From assembly GCF_016595235.1 (NCBI RefSeq), contig NZ_JAENHL010000008.1:2224961-2288960 (forward strand): a stretch of 64,000 nt of DNA. Reading direction: 5' to 3'. The stretch's first letter is position 1. Every line of letters begins with the position of its first letter. Made by a program: the position numbers and the translations under genes. The stretch is from Taklimakanibacter albus. GTDB taxonomy: Bacteria; Pseudomonadota; Alphaproteobacteria; Rhizobiales; Aestuariivirgaceae. Under the pieces are notes generated by a model. That model was not told the origin of the DNA, searched no databases, and saw nothing but the letters and a program-made list of their open reading frames with translations. This document shows, one piece after another, positions 42,618 to 51,577 of the stretch.

Positions 42618-42655
42618 CCGTCATCCCGGGATCCCGGCTTTCGCCGGGATGACGG
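42618..42655 (+). repeat. Palindromic repeat unit (GTCATCCCG type)
   Basis: The unit contains CCGTCATCCC, a GGATCC core and TTTCGCCGGGATGACGG, so it forms an inverted repeat with a small inner stem (TCCCGGC-TTTC-GCCGGGA). It is the same family as 30635-30737 and 53401-53510. It lies just before the permease start at 42671. Confidence 0.75.
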
Positions 42656-42670
42656 AAATTTGGAAATGCA

Positions 42671-43615
42671 ATGACCCAGGCAACAACCATAGGAACAACA
42701 CGGCGCGCCGTGTCCCTGCTCGAGCGGCTGGAGAACAGCCGGCTCGGGCTCGGGCTGCTGTTCCTGCTGCCGGCGGCGGCTCTTCTCCTCGTCTTCCTCA
42801 CCTATCCTCTGGGCCTCGGCGTCTGGCTCGGCTTCACCGACGAAAAGATCGGCCGGCCCGGCATCTATGTCGGCCTCGAAAATTACGGCTTCCTCTGGCA
42901 TGACAGCGTATTCTGGCTGTCGGTCTTCAACACAGTGCTCTACACGACCGTCGCCTCGGTGCTGAAATTCGGCCTCGGGCTGTGGCTTGCCTTGCTGCTC
43001 AATGAACGCCTGCCCTTCAAGGCCTTCTTTCGCGCCATCGTGCTGTTGCCCTGGGTGGTTCCGACGGTCCTGTCGGCGATCGCCTTCTGGTGGATCTATG
43101 ACGCGCAGTTCTCGATCCTCTCCTACGTGCTTCAGAAGATCGGCCTCATCACCGGGCCCATCAATTTCCTGGGCGACCCGACCAACGCCCGCGCGTCGGT
43201 GATCGCCGCCAATGTCTGGCGTGGCATTCCCTTCGTCGCCATCACGCTTTTGGCCGGCCTGCAGACCATCTCGCCGTCGCTCTATGAAGCGGCGACGCTC
43301 GACGGCGCCACCTCCTGGCAACGCTTCCGCTATGTGACCTTTCCGCTGCTCACGCCCATCATCGCCATCGTGATGACATTCTCGGTCTTGTTCACCTTCA
43401 CCGACTTCCAGCTCATTTATGTGCTGACGCGCGGCGGCCCGGTGAACGCCACCCATCTGATGGCCACATTGAGCTTCCAGCGCGGCATATCGGGCGGCAA
43501 TCTCGGCGAGGGCGCGGCGATCGCCGTCGCCATGATCCCATTTCTGCTCGCCGCCATCCTGTTCAGCTATTTCGGATTGCAGCGGCGACGCTGGCAACAA
43601 GGCGGGCGCGACTGA
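42671..43615 (+). CDS. Sugar ABC transporter permease, MalF/UgpA type
   Basis: A 314-residue permease with six predicted helices, the first at about 30-52. The EAA loop is LYEAATLDGATSWQRFRYVTFPLLTP. The TRGGPVNATHLMATL block before the last helix is typical of this subunit. Its stop overlaps the next ATG by one base, so the two permeases are co-translated. Confidence 0.92.
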   Translation: MTQATTIGTTRRAVSLLERLENSRLGLGLLFLLPAAALLLVFLTYPLGLGVWLGFTDEKIGRPGIYVGLENYGFLWHDSVFWLSVFNTVLYTTVASVLKFGLGLWLALLLNERLPFKAFFRAIVLLPWVVPTVLSAIAFWWIYDAQFSILSYVLQKIGLITGPINFLGDPTNARASVIAANVWRGIPFVAITLLAGLQTISPSLYEAATLDGATSWQRFRYVTFPLLTPIIAIVMTFSVLFTFTDFQLIYVLTRGGPVNATHLMATLSFQRGISGGNLGEGAAIAVAMIPFLLAAILFSYFGLQRRRWQQGGRD

Positions 43616-44508
43616 TGGCCGACGTCACCACCACGACCGCACGCGCCGGCGATGAAGGCGGCATGAACTACCTGGAGCGCCTGCCGCGCCGTGTCGTCAC
43701 TGTCTATCTGCCACTGGCGATCTTCGTCTTCGTGCTGCTGTTCCCCTTCTATTGGATGGCGATCACCACCTTCAAACCGAATGAGGAGCTGACCGACTAC
43801 AAGAACTACAGCCCATTCTGGGTGGTCAATCCGACACTCGCCCATATCCGCTATCTGCTGTTCGAGACATCCTATCCGGGCTGGCTCCTCAACACGGTGA
43901 TCATCTCGGTGGCGGCGACCTTCCTGTCGCTCCTGGCTTCCGTCTTCGCGGCCTATGCGATCGAGCGCCTGCGCTTCAAGGGATCGCGCGGCGTCGGGCT
44001 CGCCATTTTCCTCGCTTATCTGGTGCCGCCGTCGATCCTGTTCATCCCGCTCGCGGTGATGGTGTTCAAGCTCGGCCTCTATGATACGCGTTTCGCCCTC
44101 ATCCTCACCTATCCGACTTTCCTCATTCCCTTCTGCACCTGGCTGCTGATGGGCTATTTCCGCTCCATCCCGTATGAGCTCGAGGAATGCGCGCTGATCG
44201 ACGGCGCCACACGCTGGCAGATCCTGACCCGCATCGTCCTGCCGCTCGCCGTGCCAGGACTGATCTCGGCCGGCATCTTCGCCTTCACGCTGTCGTGGAA
44301 CGAATTCATCTATGCGCTCACCTTCATCCAGTCATCGGAGAACAAGACGGTGCCGGTCGGCGTGCTCACCGAGCTGGTGCGCAGCGACGTCTATGAATGG
44401 GGCGCGCTGATGGCCGGCGCGTTGCTAGGCTCCCTGCCGGTCGTCATTCTCTATTCCTTCTTCGTCGAGCATTATGTCTCGTCGATGACCGGCGCGGTGA
44501 AGGAGTGA
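43615..44508 (+). CDS. Sugar ABC transporter permease, MalG/UgpE type
   Basis: A 297-residue permease. The first helix (about 26-46) is followed by ITTFKPNEELTDYKN, a family pattern, and an ASVFAAYAIERLRFKG helix. The EAA loop is ELEECALIDGATRWQILTRIVLPLAVPG. SWNEFIYALTFIQSSE near the C-terminus is also typical. It completes the importer begun at 40174. Confidence 0.92.
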   Translation: MADVTTTTARAGDEGGMNYLERLPRRVVTVYLPLAIFVFVLLFPFYWMAITTFKPNEELTDYKNYSPFWVVNPTLAHIRYLLFETSYPGWLLNTVIISVAATFLSLLASVFAAYAIERLRFKGSRGVGLAIFLAYLVPPSILFIPLAVMVFKLGLYDTRFALILTYPTFLIPFCTWLLMGYFRSIPYELEECALIDGATRWQILTRIVLPLAVPGLISAGIFAFTLSWNEFIYALTFIQSSENKTVPVGVLTELVRSDVYEWGALMAGALLGSLPVVILYSFFVEHYVSSMTGAVKE

Positions 44509-44520
44509 ACGCAACCTTTC

Positions 44521-44663
44521 CCTCCCCCTTGCGGGGAAGGTGGCGAGCGCCAGCGAGCCGGATGGGGGTCGGGTGGTCTGTCAGGTGATCGAAGCGAAAT
44601 CCTGAAATACCGCCCGACCCCCACCCCCGCCCTTCGGGCGTACCCTCCCCGCAAGGGGGAGGG
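44521..44663. terminator. Nested GC-rich inverted repeat between convergent genes
   Basis: Outer arms CCTCCCCCTTGCGGGG and CCCCGCAAGGGGGAGGG pair, and inside, GGGGGTCGGGTGG pairs partly with CCGCCCGACCCCC. It occupies the gap between the sugar permease and the convergent AraC gene. The layout mirrors 38782-38893, so it is probably a two-way terminator as well as a member of a dispersed repeat. Confidence 0.6.
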
Positions 44664-44668
44664 AGAAA

Positions 44669-45622
44669 TCACTGCAGATCGCGCCACTTCGCCGGCGGCA
44701 ATCCGAACTCGCGCTTGAAGGCACGGTTGAAGGCCTCTTCCGCTTCGTAGCCGACGCTTGCCGCTACTTGCGCCACGCCCTGGCGGCCGTCGCGCAGCAA
44801 TTGCTTGGCGAGCTGCAGGCGCGACTGGGTGAGATATTTCATCGGCGGCAGGCCGACACAGTTGGAGAAACGCTCGACGAACGCCGAACGCGACAGGCCG
44901 GCGACGTCGGCCAGTGCCTCGACCGTCCAGTCCTCGGTGAGGCGGTCATGCAGCGCGGCGAGGGCGCGCCCGACATATTGGTCGTTGAGGCCCTTGAGCC
45001 AGCTGCGCTCTTGCTCCGGGAGGCCGTTCACATAGGCGCGCACGGCTTCGGCGAAGAGCAGTTCCGACAAACGGCCCATGATCGGCGATGATGCGACTTC
45101 GCCCTTGCACATCGACTCCGCGGCGAAGCGCACGGAGGATTCGATCCAATCGCGCGACACGCCTTCCCTGATATTCACCTTGAGGATGCGCGGCAGGGCC
45201 GCGATCAGCGGATTGAAACGGTCCTCTGTGGCGAGAAAGCCACAGACGATATGTGTGGGCTCACCGTCACCGCCATGAACGATGCGTGCCAGGCCGCCAT
45301 CGGGCGACATCTCGATGAGGTGATGCGAATTGATCGGCTCACCGTCGAGGCCGCTCGACATGATGTGCTCGTCACTGCGCGGCAGGAGCACGAGCTCGCC
45401 TTCATTGATCTCCAGACGCTCGCCATCGCCGATACCGACATAAGTGCGGCCGGTAACGACATAATGGAGCGTCACGATATTTTTCGGCGAGGTGATGAAT
45501 GGACGAACGTCATCAGGCGTGACATGTGAAATCACGCACCAGGGTGCCGTGAAGCGGGCATCGAGGAAAATGCCGCCCGTCAGTCTAAGCGTGCGAAATA
45601 TCTCGGAAAGCGTGTCCTTCAC
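44669..45622 (-). CDS. AraC-family transcriptional regulator with cupin-like sensor
   Basis: A 317-residue AraC regulator. The N-terminal cupin-like sensor is at about 10-180 (WCVISHVTPDD, YVGIGDGERLEINEGELVLLPRSDEH). The C-terminal pair of helix-turn-helix motifs (about 215-315) includes VEALADVAGLSRSAFVERFSN, MKYLTQSRLQLAKQLL and VAASVGYEAEEAFNRAFKRE. It is paralogous to the 49577-50575 protein. It faces the sugar importer tail to tail, so its target is not clear from position; the DUF1127/hydrolase genes lie divergent upstream. Confidence 0.9.
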   Translation of the reverse strand: MKDTLSEIFRTLRLTGGIFLDARFTAPWCVISHVTPDDVRPFITSPKNIVTLHYVVTGRTYVGIGDGERLEINEGELVLLPRSDEHIMSSGLDGEPINSHHLIEMSPDGGLARIVHGGDGEPTHIVCGFLATEDRFNPLIAALPRILKVNIREGVSRDWIESSVRFAAESMCKGEVASSPIMGRLSELLFAEAVRAYVNGLPEQERSWLKGLNDQYVGRALAALHDRLTEDWTVEALADVAGLSRSAFVERFSNCVGLPPMKYLTQSRLQLAKQLLRDGRQGVAQVAASVGYEAEEAFNRAFKREFGLPPAKWRDLQ

Positions 45623-45806
45623 ACCCGCGATACCTTTTCTGCCCCGGCTGATCAGTCAATTCTTCCGGCGTCGCGGTCATTCAAAAGCGACGCCCAATTC
45701 CCTAGAAACCACCCTGCGAGATGAGCCGCGTGGCAGCGGCGCAAAGGCGGGTTGTTCCCTGTTCGGGAAAGAACGGCCTCATACACTACACTTTATGGAG
45801 ATTGCA

Positions 45807-46034
45807 ATGAGCAAAGCTTCCTTCGGAAGCGGTGCAGCCCCTGCGTCCTGCGCAGCGGGCAAAGTGCGTTCCGGCTTCACCACCACGGTCTTCAGCGTAC
45901 TGAGAGTGCGCCTGGGGCGCAATCACGGCGCGCGCCCGGCCCACACGCTCAATGATTTCATGCTGAAGGATATCGGCGTCTCCCGCGCCGACATCATGGC
46001 GGCATCGCATGGCCGGGGTAAACGCCATGGCTAA
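45807..46034 (+). CDS. DUF1127 domain protein
   Basis: A small 75-residue basic protein. The C-terminal half, HTLNDFMLKDIGVSRADI, is the DUF1127 signature. Such proteins in alphaproteobacteria are linked to carbon and phosphate metabolism and RNA regulation. Start 45807 follows GGAG with good spacing; an upstream ATG at 45795 is part of that ribosome site. It overlaps the hydrolase start by eight bases, so the two are probably coupled. Confidence 0.8.
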   Translation: MSKASFGSGAAPASCAAGKVRSGFTTTVFSVLRVRLGRNHGARPAHTLNDFMLKDIGVSRADIMAASHGRGKRHG

Positions 46035-46845
46035 TGTCCTCACCAGTAGCCGCCGCGCGCCGGTCGTCTTCCTGCATGGCACGGCGGGCAGCCGCCGGCA
46101 GTGGCAAGATCTGATCGACCGGCTGCCGGGCGGTTTCGAGAACCTGGCGCTCGACCTGCCGGGTTACACCGCCCATGAAGTGCCGCAGGCCGAACGCAGC
46201 CTCAGCGCCGAGGCGGATATGATCCTGCAGAAATTACGGGCACTTGGACGGCCGGTCCATCTTATCGGCCATTCCTACGGGGCGGCGCTGGCGCTGCGCA
46301 TCGCGGTCAAGTGGCCCGACATGGTGCAGAGCCTGACGCTGTTCGAGCCGGCGATCTTCCATCTCCTGCGCGACGGCCATCCGGTCGAGCGCCAGATGTT
46401 CGCCCATATCGCCCGCCTCGCCCAGGAGATCGGCATCGCGGCCGCCGCCGGCCGGCCCGACTGGGGCGCGGCCCGCTTCGTCGACTTCTGGAATGGGCCG
46501 GGCAGCTTCGCCGTATATGCGCCGGAAACCCGTGAGCGGGTGACCGCGCGGATGCCCCTCATCCGTGCCAATTTCTCAGCCCTCCACCAGGAGACCTGGC
46601 CGCTCGAGGAATGCGCCCGCGTGACCTGTCCGATGCTCGGCCTCTATGGCGAGAACTCACCGCTGCTCAGCCAGCATCTGATCCGGCTCGTCGCCGGCCA
46701 GATGCCTCAAGCGAAGGTGCTGCCCATCGCCGGCGCCGGCCACATGCTGCCCGTCACCCATGCGGCGATGGCGGCACGGCTCATCGGCACGCATCTCAAT
46801 GCGGTCGAGGCGAGGATGCCCGACGCCACGCCGCGCGTCGCCTGA
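46027..46845 (+). CDS. Alpha/beta hydrolase
   Basis: A 272-residue hydrolase. It has FLHGTAGSRRQW near the N-terminus, the nucleophile elbow GHSYGAALA (Ser about 80) and the catalytic His in GAGHMLPVTHAAM. ATG 46027 is preferred; a start at 46009 would add six residues that also lie in the DUF1127 frame. It precedes the O-acetylhomoserine sulfhydrylase by 34 bases. Homoserine O-acetyltransferases share this fold, but the size and motifs here fit a simple esterase or lactonase better. Substrate unknown. Confidence 0.82.
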   Translation: MANVLTSSRRAPVVFLHGTAGSRRQWQDLIDRLPGGFENLALDLPGYTAHEVPQAERSLSAEADMILQKLRALGRPVHLIGHSYGAALALRIAVKWPDMVQSLTLFEPAIFHLLRDGHPVERQMFAHIARLAQEIGIAAAAGRPDWGAARFVDFWNGPGSFAVYAPETRERVTARMPLIRANFSALHQETWPLEECARVTCPMLGLYGENSPLLSQHLIRLVAGQMPQAKVLPIAGAGHMLPVTHAAMAARLIGTHLNAVEARMPDATPRVA

Positions 46846-46879
46846 CACTTTCGTTTTCCTTCATCCAACGGAGACCAAC

Positions 46880-48196
46880 ATGACTGCCAGCAGACATGCC
46901 GAAACCCTTGTGCTTCACGCCGGCCCCCGCGCCGAGCCGCAAACGGGCGCGGTGGCGGTGCCGATCTATCAGACGACATCCTTCCAGTTCCGCGACACGG
47001 CACATGCGGCCGACCTCTTCGCGCTGAAAGAGATCGCCCATATCTACAGCCGCATCACCAACCCGACCAATGAAGCGCTCGAGCTCAAGCTCGCGGCCCT
47101 TGAAGGCGGCGTGGCGGCGATGACGATGAGCTCCGGCCAGGCGGCCTCGGCCATCGCGGTGCAGAATATCTGCCAGGCCGGCGACAATATCGTGAGCTCG
47201 ACCGATCTCTATGGCGGCTCGTGGAATCTCTTCGCCCACACCTTCAAGACGATGGGCATCGAGGTGCGTTTCGTCGACCCCGCCGATCCGGACGCCTTCC
47301 GCCGCGCCAGCGATGATCGCACGCGTGCCTATTATGCCGAGACCTTGCCCAATCCGAAGCTCGCCGTCTTCCCGATCGCGGAAGTGGCGCGTATCGGCAA
47401 GAGCCTCGGCATTCCGCTGATCATGGACAATACGGCAGCACCCGTCATCTGCCGGCCGATCGAGCATGGCGCGGCGATCGTCGTGCATTCGACGACGAAA
47501 TATATCGGCGGCCATGGCACGTCGATCGGCGGCGCCATCATCGACAGCGGCAATTTCGACTGGGAAGCGAATGCCAAACGTTTCCCGATGCTGAACCAGC
47601 CCGATCCCAGCTATCACGGCGCCATCTGGACGGAAGCAGTGAAGCCCCTGGGACCGATCGCCTATATCGTCAAGGCGCGCACGACCTTGCAGCGCGATCT
47701 CGGCGCCTGCATGAGCCCGTTCAACGCCTTCCAGTTCATCCAGGGCCTCGAGACGCTGCCGCTGCGCATGCGCGAGCATTGCCGCAATGCGCAAAGCGTG
47801 GCGGAACATCTGAGCCGGCATGATGCGGTGATACGCGTCATCTATCCGGGCATGCACAAGGCCAAAGAGACCGACCGGCGCGCCGGTGCCTATCTCAAAG
47901 GCGGCCGCGGCGGGCTCGTCGGCTTCGAGTTGGCGGGCGGCATGGAAGCCGGCAAAGGTTTCATCGACGCGCTCAAGATGTTCTATCATGTCGCCAATAT
48001 CGGCGATGCGCGCTCGCTCGCCATTCATCCGGCTTCGACGACGCATTCGCAATTGAGCGAAGAAGACCAGCACGCCACCGGCGTCACGCCCGGCTATGTG
48101 CGGCTGTCGGTGGGCCTGGAGCATATCGACGACATCATCGCCGATCTCGACCAGGCGCTGGAACAGGCGAGCGGGCGCAGAGACCGCGCGGCGTAG
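46880..48196 (+). CDS. metY: O-acetylhomoserine sulfhydrylase/Cys-Met PLP enzyme (MetY-like)
   Basis: A 438-residue Cys/Met-metabolism PLP enzyme. Lys207 in VVHSTTKYIGGHG binds PLP. YSRITNPTNEALELKLAALEGG, MSSGQAASA and AETLPNPKL are typical of O-acetylhomoserine aminocarboxypropyltransferase, which makes homocysteine or methionine from O-acetylhomoserine and sulfide or methanethiol. The length (about 430) favours MetY over cystathionine gamma-synthase (about 390). ATG 46880 follows GGAGACCAAC. It could use the same methanethiol pool as the MddA-like protein at 17351. Confidence 0.88.
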   Translation: MTASRHAETLVLHAGPRAEPQTGAVAVPIYQTTSFQFRDTAHAADLFALKEIAHIYSRITNPTNEALELKLAALEGGVAAMTMSSGQAASAIAVQNICQAGDNIVSSTDLYGGSWNLFAHTFKTMGIEVRFVDPADPDAFRRASDDRTRAYYAETLPNPKLAVFPIAEVARIGKSLGIPLIMDNTAAPVICRPIEHGAAIVVHSTTKYIGGHGTSIGGAIIDSGNFDWEANAKRFPMLNQPDPSYHGAIWTEAVKPLGPIAYIVKARTTLQRDLGACMSPFNAFQFIQGLETLPLRMREHCRNAQSVAEHLSRHDAVIRVIYPGMHKAKETDRRAGAYLKGGRGGLVGFELAGGMEAGKGFIDALKMFYHVANIGDARSLAIHPASTTHSQLSEEDQHATGVTPGYVRLSVGLEHIDDIIADLDQALEQASGRRDRAA

Positions 48197-48206
48197 CGAC
48201 TATAGT

Positions 48207-48315
48207 CACCCCACCCGGCGCTTCGCGCCACCCTCCCCGTGCCGGGGAGGGAGGAGACTGCTCCCTCCCCGCTTCTTGCGGGGAGGGTGGCGAGCAAAGC
48301 GAGCCGGGTGGGGTG
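48207..48315. terminator. GC-rich inverted repeat between convergent genes
   Basis: CACCCCACCCGGC at the left pairs with GCCGGGTGGGGTG at the right, with nested CCTCCCCG/CGGGGAGG hairpins in between. It fills the gap between the sulfhydrylase and the convergent MFS gene. Same class as the other GC-rich elements in convergent gaps. Confidence 0.6.
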
Positions 48316-48321
48316 TTTCTA

Positions 48322-49548
48322 TCAACTATTCGGCACCCCGCCATTGCGGCCGCGGGTGAACACCAGCGCCGCGCCGAGCAGTGCGGCGATGGCGGCATAG
48401 GTCGTGGCGCCGAGCGCGCCGAAGCCGTCGACGAAGACGCCGCCCAGCAAAGCACCGGAGGCGATCGCGATCTGGAAGGTGGCGACGAGAAGACCGCCCG
48501 CCCCTTCGGCTTCATCGGGCGCCGCCCGCACCATCCAGGTGGAGAGGCCCACGGGGAGCATGCTGAAGGCGAAGCCCCAGATGGTGACGGCGATAGCGGC
48601 GAGCCAAGGTGAGGCACCGAACAAGATCAGCAGCACCGCCATGAGGCCGATGGCGAAGGCGCCGAGCGCCACTTCCACCCTGAGGCTGCGCTCGAGCAGG
48701 AAGGCGCCGGCGAAATTGCCGAAGAAGCCGCCGATGCCAAAGCCCAGCAGCACCAGCGAGATCGAGGTGACCGACAGCATCGGCACTTCTTCGAGGAGCG
48801 GGCGGATATAGGTGAAGCCGGCGAAGTGGCCCGACACGGCGAGCAGCACGGTGAAGAGCGCGAGCCTGAGGCTCGGCCGCTTGAGCAGCGCCAAGAGTGT
48901 CGCGATGCTGGGCGAGCCGATCGGCGGCAGGCTCGGCAAGGTGGCGAGCTGGGCGATGAGCGCCAGAAGGCCGACGCCGGCGGCGCTGAAGAAGGCGGTG
49001 CGCCAGCCCCAGACGTCACCGATATAAGCGCCGATGGGTGCGGCGCTCACCGTGGCGAAGGAGACGCCGGTGAGGATGATCGACATGGCGCGCGGCACCA
49101 GCCGCATCGGCACCAGGCGCATGGCCATGGCGGCCGCCATCGACCAGAAACCGCCGAGCGCCACGCCTAAGATGATGCGCGCGGTGAGCAGCATGGCGAA
49201 GTTGGTGGCGAAGGCGGCGATGAGGTTCGAGACCAGCAAACCAAGGCTGAAGGCCCACATCACGTAACGCCGGTCGACGCCGCGGGTCATGATGGCCATG
49301 GTCGGCGCGACGACGGCGCCGACGACCGCGGTGGCGGTCACCGCCTGGCCGGCGGCGCCGACGCTGATGCCGAGATCGCCGGCGAGCGGCGTCAGCAGGC
49401 TGACCGGCAGGAATTCCGCCGTCACGAGACCGAAAACCCCTAAGGATAAAGAGACGACGGCAGCCCAGGCGGGGGAAGCCTCATCGGTTGATGTCTCGGC
49501 CTTGCCGGCGCCAAGACTTGCCGTTGCGGTAGCTGCTGCACTGTCCAT
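48322..49548 (-). CDS. MFS transporter, DHA1-type exporter
   Basis: A 408-residue major facilitator with twelve predicted helices. The pattern FGLVTAEFLPVSLLTPLAGDLGIS is typical of DHA1 sugar-efflux/arabinose-type exporters, with the family RRYVMWAFSLGLLVSNLI segment and a repeat in the second half. It is divergent from an AraC gene (28 bases between starts), which probably regulates it. Substrate unknown: drug, sugar or amino acid export are all possible. Confidence 0.9.
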   Translation of the reverse strand: MDSAAATATASLGAGKAETSTDEASPAWAAVVSLSLGVFGLVTAEFLPVSLLTPLAGDLGISVGAAGQAVTATAVVGAVVAPTMAIMTRGVDRRYVMWAFSLGLLVSNLIAAFATNFAMLLTARIILGVALGGFWSMAAAMAMRLVPMRLVPRAMSIILTGVSFATVSAAPIGAYIGDVWGWRTAFFSAAGVGLLALIAQLATLPSLPPIGSPSIATLLALLKRPSLRLALFTVLLAVSGHFAGFTYIRPLLEEVPMLSVTSISLVLLGFGIGGFFGNFAGAFLLERSLRVEVALGAFAIGLMAVLLILFGASPWLAAIAVTIWGFAFSMLPVGLSTWMVRAAPDEAEGAGGLLVATFQIAIASGALLGGVFVDGFGALGATTYAAIAALLGAALVFTRGRNGGVPNS

Positions 49549-49576
49549 TTCGATCTCCCGAAGATGAAGGTGGGAA

Positions 49577-50575
49577 ATGGAGATGCGTTTCTGGAGTTTC
49601 CATGATAGATACCCCAGAATGCATGATCATTCGTCCAAACCGCCGTCGGAAATCGTCTGTGACCCGTTGAGCGAAATGCTGCGCGGCCTGCGCCTCGACG
49701 GCGTCGAATATGGCCGCTGCGTGCTGCGCGAGCCGTGGTGCGTGACGATGCCGGCGCAGGAGGCGGCGCGCTTCCATTTCATCGGCGGGCGCGCCTGCTG
49801 GCTCTATACGCCGTCCAAGGAATGGGTGGAACTGCAGCCCGGCGATGCGATCCTGTTGCCGCGTGGCGCCGAGCACCGTCTCGCCAGCGCACCCGGGGCG
49901 CAGACGCTGCAGACGCAGTGCCTCAATGTCACGAAGGTGTGCAACAATGTCTATGACATGCAGGGCGGCGGTGAGGGCGAGAGCACGCTGCTCTTCCGCG
50001 GCAGCCTGCATTTCAATATCGACGGCGCCCATCCGCTGCTCCGCATGATGCCGGAGCTGATGCGCGCCTCCAATCTCGAAACCCATGAGCCGGCGCTGCC
50101 GCATCTCCTCGAAGCGATGGCGCGCGAGGTGACGCTCGACCGGCCGGGATCGGGCGGCATTCTCGCCAGGCTCGCCGATGTGGTGGCGGCGGCGATCATC
50201 CGCGCCTGGGTGGAGCGCGGCTGCGGCGACGCGACGGGCTGGATCGCGGCGGCGCGCCATCCCGATATCGGCAAGGTGCTGGCCGCCATTCACCGCAACC
50301 CGGCCGAGGACTGGAGCGTCGAAACGCTGGCGAAGATCATGGGCGCGTCGCGCTCGGGCTTCGCCGAGCGTTTCGCGGCGATCGTCGGCGAAACGCCGGC
50401 GCGTTATGTGGCCGAGGTGCGCATGCACCAGGCGCGGCTGTGGCTGATGCGCGACCGCCTGCGCATCTCGGTGGTGGCACGCAATCTCGGCTATGAATCG
50501 GAAGCCGCCTTCAGCCGCGCCTTCAAGCGCATCATCGGCCAGGCGCCGAGCCAGTTCCGCGCCGAAAAGCCGTGA
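49577..50575 (+). CDS. AraC-family transcriptional regulator with cupin-like sensor
   Basis: A 332-residue paralogue of the 44669-45622 regulator. The cupin-like sensor is at about 25-190 (EPWCVTMP, WVELQPGDAILLPRGAEH). The DNA-binding domain is at about 225-330 (VETLAKIMGASRSGFAERFA, VARNLGYESEAAFSRAFKR, GQAPSQF). ATG 49577 is preceded by AAGGTGGGAA; Met15 (49619) is an alternative. It is divergent from the MFS exporter and overlaps the small kinase-like gene by 4 bases (GTGA). Confidence 0.9.
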   Translation: MEMRFWSFHDRYPRMHDHSSKPPSEIVCDPLSEMLRGLRLDGVEYGRCVLREPWCVTMPAQEAARFHFIGGRACWLYTPSKEWVELQPGDAILLPRGAEHRLASAPGAQTLQTQCLNVTKVCNNVYDMQGGGEGESTLLFRGSLHFNIDGAHPLLRMMPELMRASNLETHEPALPHLLEAMAREVTLDRPGSGGILARLADVVAAAIIRAWVERGCGDATGWIAAARHPDIGKVLAAIHRNPAEDWSVETLAKIMGASRSGFAERFAAIVGETPARYVAEVRMHQARLWLMRDRLRISVVARNLGYESEAAFSRAFKRIIGQAPSQFRAEKP

Positions 50576-51060
50576 AGGTCCTGATCACCGGCATGTCCGG
50601 CACCGGCAAGACAGCGGTGATCAGCGAGCTGAAGACACGTGGCTTCGCGGCGATCGATCTCGACACGCCGGAATGGTCGCATTGGGTGGCCGCCGCTCCC
50701 GCCGACGGTCTGACGCCGGCCGACGGCAAGGACTGGATCTGGCAGGAAGACCGCGTGCGGGCGCTGCTGTCGGCCCCGCAGGACGGACTGCTGTTCATCA
50801 GCGGTTGCGCCGAGAACATGCACAGGCTTTATCCACTGATCGACCGGATTTTCCTGCTGTCGGCGCCGATTGATGCGATCATGGCGCGATTGGAGAAGCG
50901 TTCCCCTGACGGCTGCGGCCATACGACTGAAGAGCGAGCCAGGATCGCCGCGCTCATCGCGACCATCGAACCGCTCCTACGCGAGGCTGCGCATCATGAG
51001 ATCAGCACGAGCGGCCCAACCAACGAGACGGTCGACCGCATTCTGAGCCTCCTCGAATAA
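50572..51060 (+). CDS. Small P-loop nucleotide kinase-like protein
   Basis: A 162-residue AAA/adenylate-kinase-like protein. Walker A is GMSGTGKT (7-14). It is followed by the shikimate- or adenylate-kinase-like pattern LKTRGFAAIDLDTPEW and a LFISGCAENMHRL hydrophobic strand. The GTG start overlaps the AraC stop. It has the length of small nucleoside/shikimate-type kinases, but the substrate-binding residues do not point to one of them. A role as a nucleotide or small-molecule kinase is likely. Confidence 0.75.
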   Translation: MKVLITGMSGTGKTAVISELKTRGFAAIDLDTPEWSHWVAAAPADGLTPADGKDWIWQEDRVRALLSAPQDGLLFISGCAENMHRLYPLIDRIFLLSAPIDAIMARLEKRSPDGCGHTTEERARIAALIATIEPLLREAAHHEISTSGPTNETVDRILSLLE

Positions 51061-51151
51061 CTCTTGATGTCCCGTTCACGACGGCCATAAACAGCCTGCC
51101 GCTCCCAACGCGCCGCCCAAATACGCGGCCTTGCTCTCAAGGAGAAGTGGC

Positions 51152-51577
51152 ATGCCCCCCATCCGCTATGTCAGCCTCGCCGATCTCAAACCCTGGCCCG
51201 GCGCCGCGCGAACGCATTCCAAGAAACAGATCCGCCAGATCGCCGAAAGCATCCGGCGCTTCGGCTTCATCAATCCGATCGTGATCGATGAGGACTACCA
51301 GATCCTGGCCGGCCATGGTCGTGTCGAAGCGGCGCGCACGATGAGTCTTGAGGACGTACCCGCGCTACGTATCGACACAATGAGCGAGGCGGAGAAGCGC
51401 GCCTATGTGATCGCCGATAACAAGCTGGCGCTGTGTGCGGGATGGGAACGGAAGGTGTTAGGTGACGAATTGGAGAAGCTGCTCGCCGAAGATCTACATC
51501 TCGATATCGGAATCACGGGCTTCTCGACTGGCGAGGCAATGAAGACGGTCAACAAAGTTGACGCTGGAAGCAACTGA
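51152..51577 (+). CDS. ParB/Srx-like nuclease domain protein, possibly truncated
   Basis: A 141-residue protein. ATG 51152 follows AAGGAGAAGTGGC. The ParB-N-like motif is full: SLADLKPWPGAARTHSKKQI, FGFINPIVIDEDYQILAGHGRVEAA and RAYVIADNKLA. In many genomes this domain is fused to a C-terminal DNA adenine/cytosine methyltransferase of plasmids, phages or islands. Here the frame stops shortly after FGFI..TGFSTGEA, so the methyltransferase is missing. It may be a short stand-alone form or a decayed remnant. The 241 bases after it hold no gene. Confidence 0.7.
   Translation: MPPIRYVSLADLKPWPGAARTHSKKQIRQIAESIRRFGFINPIVIDEDYQILAGHGRVEAARTMSLEDVPALRIDTMSEAEKRAYVIADNKLALCAGWERKVLGDELEKLLAEDLHLDIGITGFSTGEAMKTVNKVDAGSN

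Noticed and set aside
51131-51151. An earlier start of the ParB-like gene adding seven residues.
   Set aside because: ATG 51152 has a better ribosome site (AAGGAGAAG) and begins at the conserved domain.
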